Source: Vibrio sp. (lineage in GTDB: Bacteria > Pseudomonadota > Gammaproteobacteria > Enterobacterales > Vibrionaceae). From it: a DNA stretch of 15,630 nt. The stretch's first letter is position 1; every line of letters starts with the position of its first letter. The notes beneath the pieces were generated by a model that was not told the origin of the DNA, made no database searches, and worked only from the letters and a program-made list of their open reading frames with translations. Position numbers and translations under genes: made by a program. The DNA lies in the NCBI GenBank assembly GCA_007124475.1, contig SLFB01000329.1, positions 1 to 15,630 of the forward strand. The letters run 5' to 3'. Positions 14,632 to 15,630 of this stretch are shown here, in pieces.

Positions 14632-15534
14632 ATGCATGATTTATGTGCTATCAAAGCCTTTAATGCACTCTGCCAGCATAAAAGTCTGACCGCTGCCGCT
14701 AAAGCGCTTGAGCAACCCAAATCGACCTTAAGTCGCCGACTTGCTATGTTAGAAAACGATGTGGGACAAACGCTGATCACTCGCCAAGGCAACCGACTGA
14801 TATTAACTAAGGCGGGGCAAGTATTTGCTGTGTATAGCGAGCAATTACTTGAGTTAGCATCAAAAAGCATCGAAGCGTTACAAGAGCTCAATAACCAAAT
14901 TAGTGGTCAGTTAACCTTAGTGGTTCATCCTAATTTAGTCAGAGGCTGGATAAGTCATGTACTGGATGAATTTATGCAGGCTCATCCTGAAGTCACCATT
15001 CGAGTACATAGCCATTACGTCACTGAAAATAGCGTACTCGAGCCAGATCTCATGATTTGGATCGGTAATATCTCTCACCCAGGTTGGCGACGAGAGCGAC
15101 TCGGTCATTGGCATTATTCACCGTATGCTTCTCCAAGCTACTTAGCCTCCAATCCTAAGCCCGAACATCCTCAACAACTGATCAATCATCACTGGATCGA
15201 TTTTATCGCTTGTCGCCAAGAAGGATTAACCTTAACTCATCCCACTCAAGGGGAGTGGACATTACCAGCTCTTAAAAGCCGCTTACAAAGTGACAGCTTA
15301 GCCATGCAAGCCGATGCGATAGCGAAAGGACGGGGGATGGGATTACTACCGACTTGGTTTGCTGCTGGTTTTGAGCGCGCTCATCCAGGCAGTCTGGCAG
15401 CGTGTCTGCCGGAATGGTTATCTCCACCCAGTGAAGTGGCTTGTTACTACCCAGCGGGGCGTCACCCTTTACGGTTACGATTATTTATTGATGCTTTACG
15501 GCATGCTTGCCCTGATGAATGGAAAGCTGGCTAA
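14632..15534 (+). CDS. irgB: LysR-family activator IrgB
   Basis: IrgB is a LysR-type regulator, known in V. cholerae as the activator of the divergent irgA under iron limitation. The protein has 300 residues. The helix-turn-helix lies at about 5-60 (SLTAAAKALEQPKSTLSRRLAMLE), a linker helix at about 60-88, and the effector-binding domain occupies the remainder, with SDSLAMQADAIAKGRGMGLLPTWF and GRHPLRLRLFIDALRHA near the end. I use the ATG at 14632 (MHDLCAIKAFNAL), which gives the usual LysR start; the frame extends to a TTG at 14608 with poorer support. The nearest ribosome-binding sequence is GAGG, 11 nt upstream, a rather long spacing. It is convergent with transketolase. Repression by Fur through the shared gap is likely. 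Confidence 0.91.
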   Translation: MHDLCAIKAFNALCQHKSLTAAAKALEQPKSTLSRRLAMLENDVGQTLITRQGNRLILTKAGQVFAVYSEQLLELASKSIEALQELNNQISGQLTLVVHPNLVRGWISHVLDEFMQAHPEVTIRVHSHYVTENSVLEPDLMIWIGNISHPGWRRERLGHWHYSPYASPSYLASNPKPEHPQQLINHHWIDFIACRQEGLTLTHPTQGEWTLPALKSRLQSDSLAMQADAIAKGRGMGLLPTWFAAGFERAHPGSLAACLPEWLSPPSEVACYYPAGRHPLRLRLFIDALRHACPDEWKAG

Positions 15535-15542
15535 TCAACGTT

Positions 15543-15571
15543 AAAAAAAGCCCAGCTTATTAGCTGGGCTT
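15543..15571 (-). terminator. Intrinsic terminator of transketolase
   Basis: A perfect 10-bp stem (AAGCCCAGCT at 15548-15557, AGCTGGGCTT at 15562-15571) has a 4-base loop. On the minus strand it runs into seven T (15549-15543). It stands between the convergent irgB and transketolase genes. The plus strand has no T tract after the stem, so termination of irgB here would be weaker. Confidence 0.92.
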
Positions 15572-15582
15572 AGATCAGGCGA

Positions 15583-15630
15583 TTAAGCCAATAGTTCGTT
15601 AGCCGTTTTCACTACATTTTCTGTCGTAAA
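15583..15630 (-). CDS. tkt: Transketolase, last 15 codons only
   Basis: The minus strand from the right edge reads FTTENVVKTANELLA and then TAA. This matches the C-terminal end of bacterial transketolases, which finish with an F-T-x-E-N-V-V segment followed by a helix ending in ELL or a close variant. Transketolase is a thiamine-diphosphate enzyme that exchanges two-carbon units in the pentose phosphate pathway and yields erythrose-4-phosphate, the substrate of Epd. The assignment rests on 15 residues plus the expected gene order tkt-(irgBA)-epd-pgk-fbaA. It is followed 11 bp later by a strong terminator. Confidence 0.8.
   Translation of the reverse strand, partial: FTTENVVKTANELLA

Noticed and set aside
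14550..14891. 113-residue open frame on the minus strand
   Set aside because: It overlaps the irgB start on the opposite strand and looks like antisense of the LysR helix-turn-helix; it also has no promoter of its own that I can see.
1..15630. CRISPR arrays, tRNA or rRNA genes, prophage, toxin-antitoxin or defence genes
   Set aside because: I saw no regular short repeats with spacers, no RNA gene signatures and no proteins of those families; nearly all coding capacity is taken by recognised chromosomal genes.

Overview
The window is a chromosomal segment of a Vibrio-type gammaproteobacterium. Three things support this: the gene order argP–yggE–argO–mscS–fbaA–pgk–epd is the one long known from enterobacteria; the irgA/irgB pair between epd and transketolase is the arrangement I recall from Vibrio cholerae; and the gaps between genes carry ERIC-type repeats. 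Base composition is moderately AT-rich and even throughout, with no sign of a large island, phage, integrase or transposase. The species cannot be fixed from this sequence.

Layout, left to right. (1) 1-121: most of an ERIC repeat that runs off the left edge. (2) 137-898 (-): a DeoR-family sugar-phosphate regulator with TTTCG half-sites over its own promoter, divergent from (3) 1324-2736 (+): pyruvate kinase I (pykF). (4) 2807-4678 (-): a membrane-bound PAS-GGDEF diguanylate cyclase, convergent with pykF. (5) 4852-5550 (-): the periplasmic SIMPL-domain protein YggE. (6) 5824-6720 (-) and 6843-7472 (+): the divergent pair argP (LysR regulator) and argO (arginine exporter). (7) 7770-8633 (-): mechanosensitive channel MscS. 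(8) 8846-12412 (-): epd, pgk and fbaA, reading leftwards in that order. (9) 12535-14490 (-) and 14632-15534 (+): irgA (TonB-dependent siderophore receptor) and irgB (its LysR activator), divergent around a near-consensus Fur box. (10) 15583-15630 (-): the last 15 codons of transketolase.

Functionally the window joins lower glycolysis (FbaA, Pgk, PykF) with erythrose-4-phosphate metabolism (transketolase and Epd, leading to vitamin B6). Around these sit basic amino-acid export (ArgP/ArgO), osmotic protection (MscS), iron acquisition (IrgA/IrgB/Fur) and second-messenger signalling (the diguanylate cyclase). Most units end in clear intrinsic terminators, so irgA-irgB is insulated from the sugar genes on either side.

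I found no convincing undescribed multi-gene system. The features most worth a second look are non-coding: four ERIC copies, two of which share 115 identical bases in inverted orientation around 7.4 kb and carry an extra block of about 70 bp with three hairpins; the TTTCG operator of the DeoR gene; the structured pykF upstream region; and the stacked Fur/IrgB-like sites at irgA.
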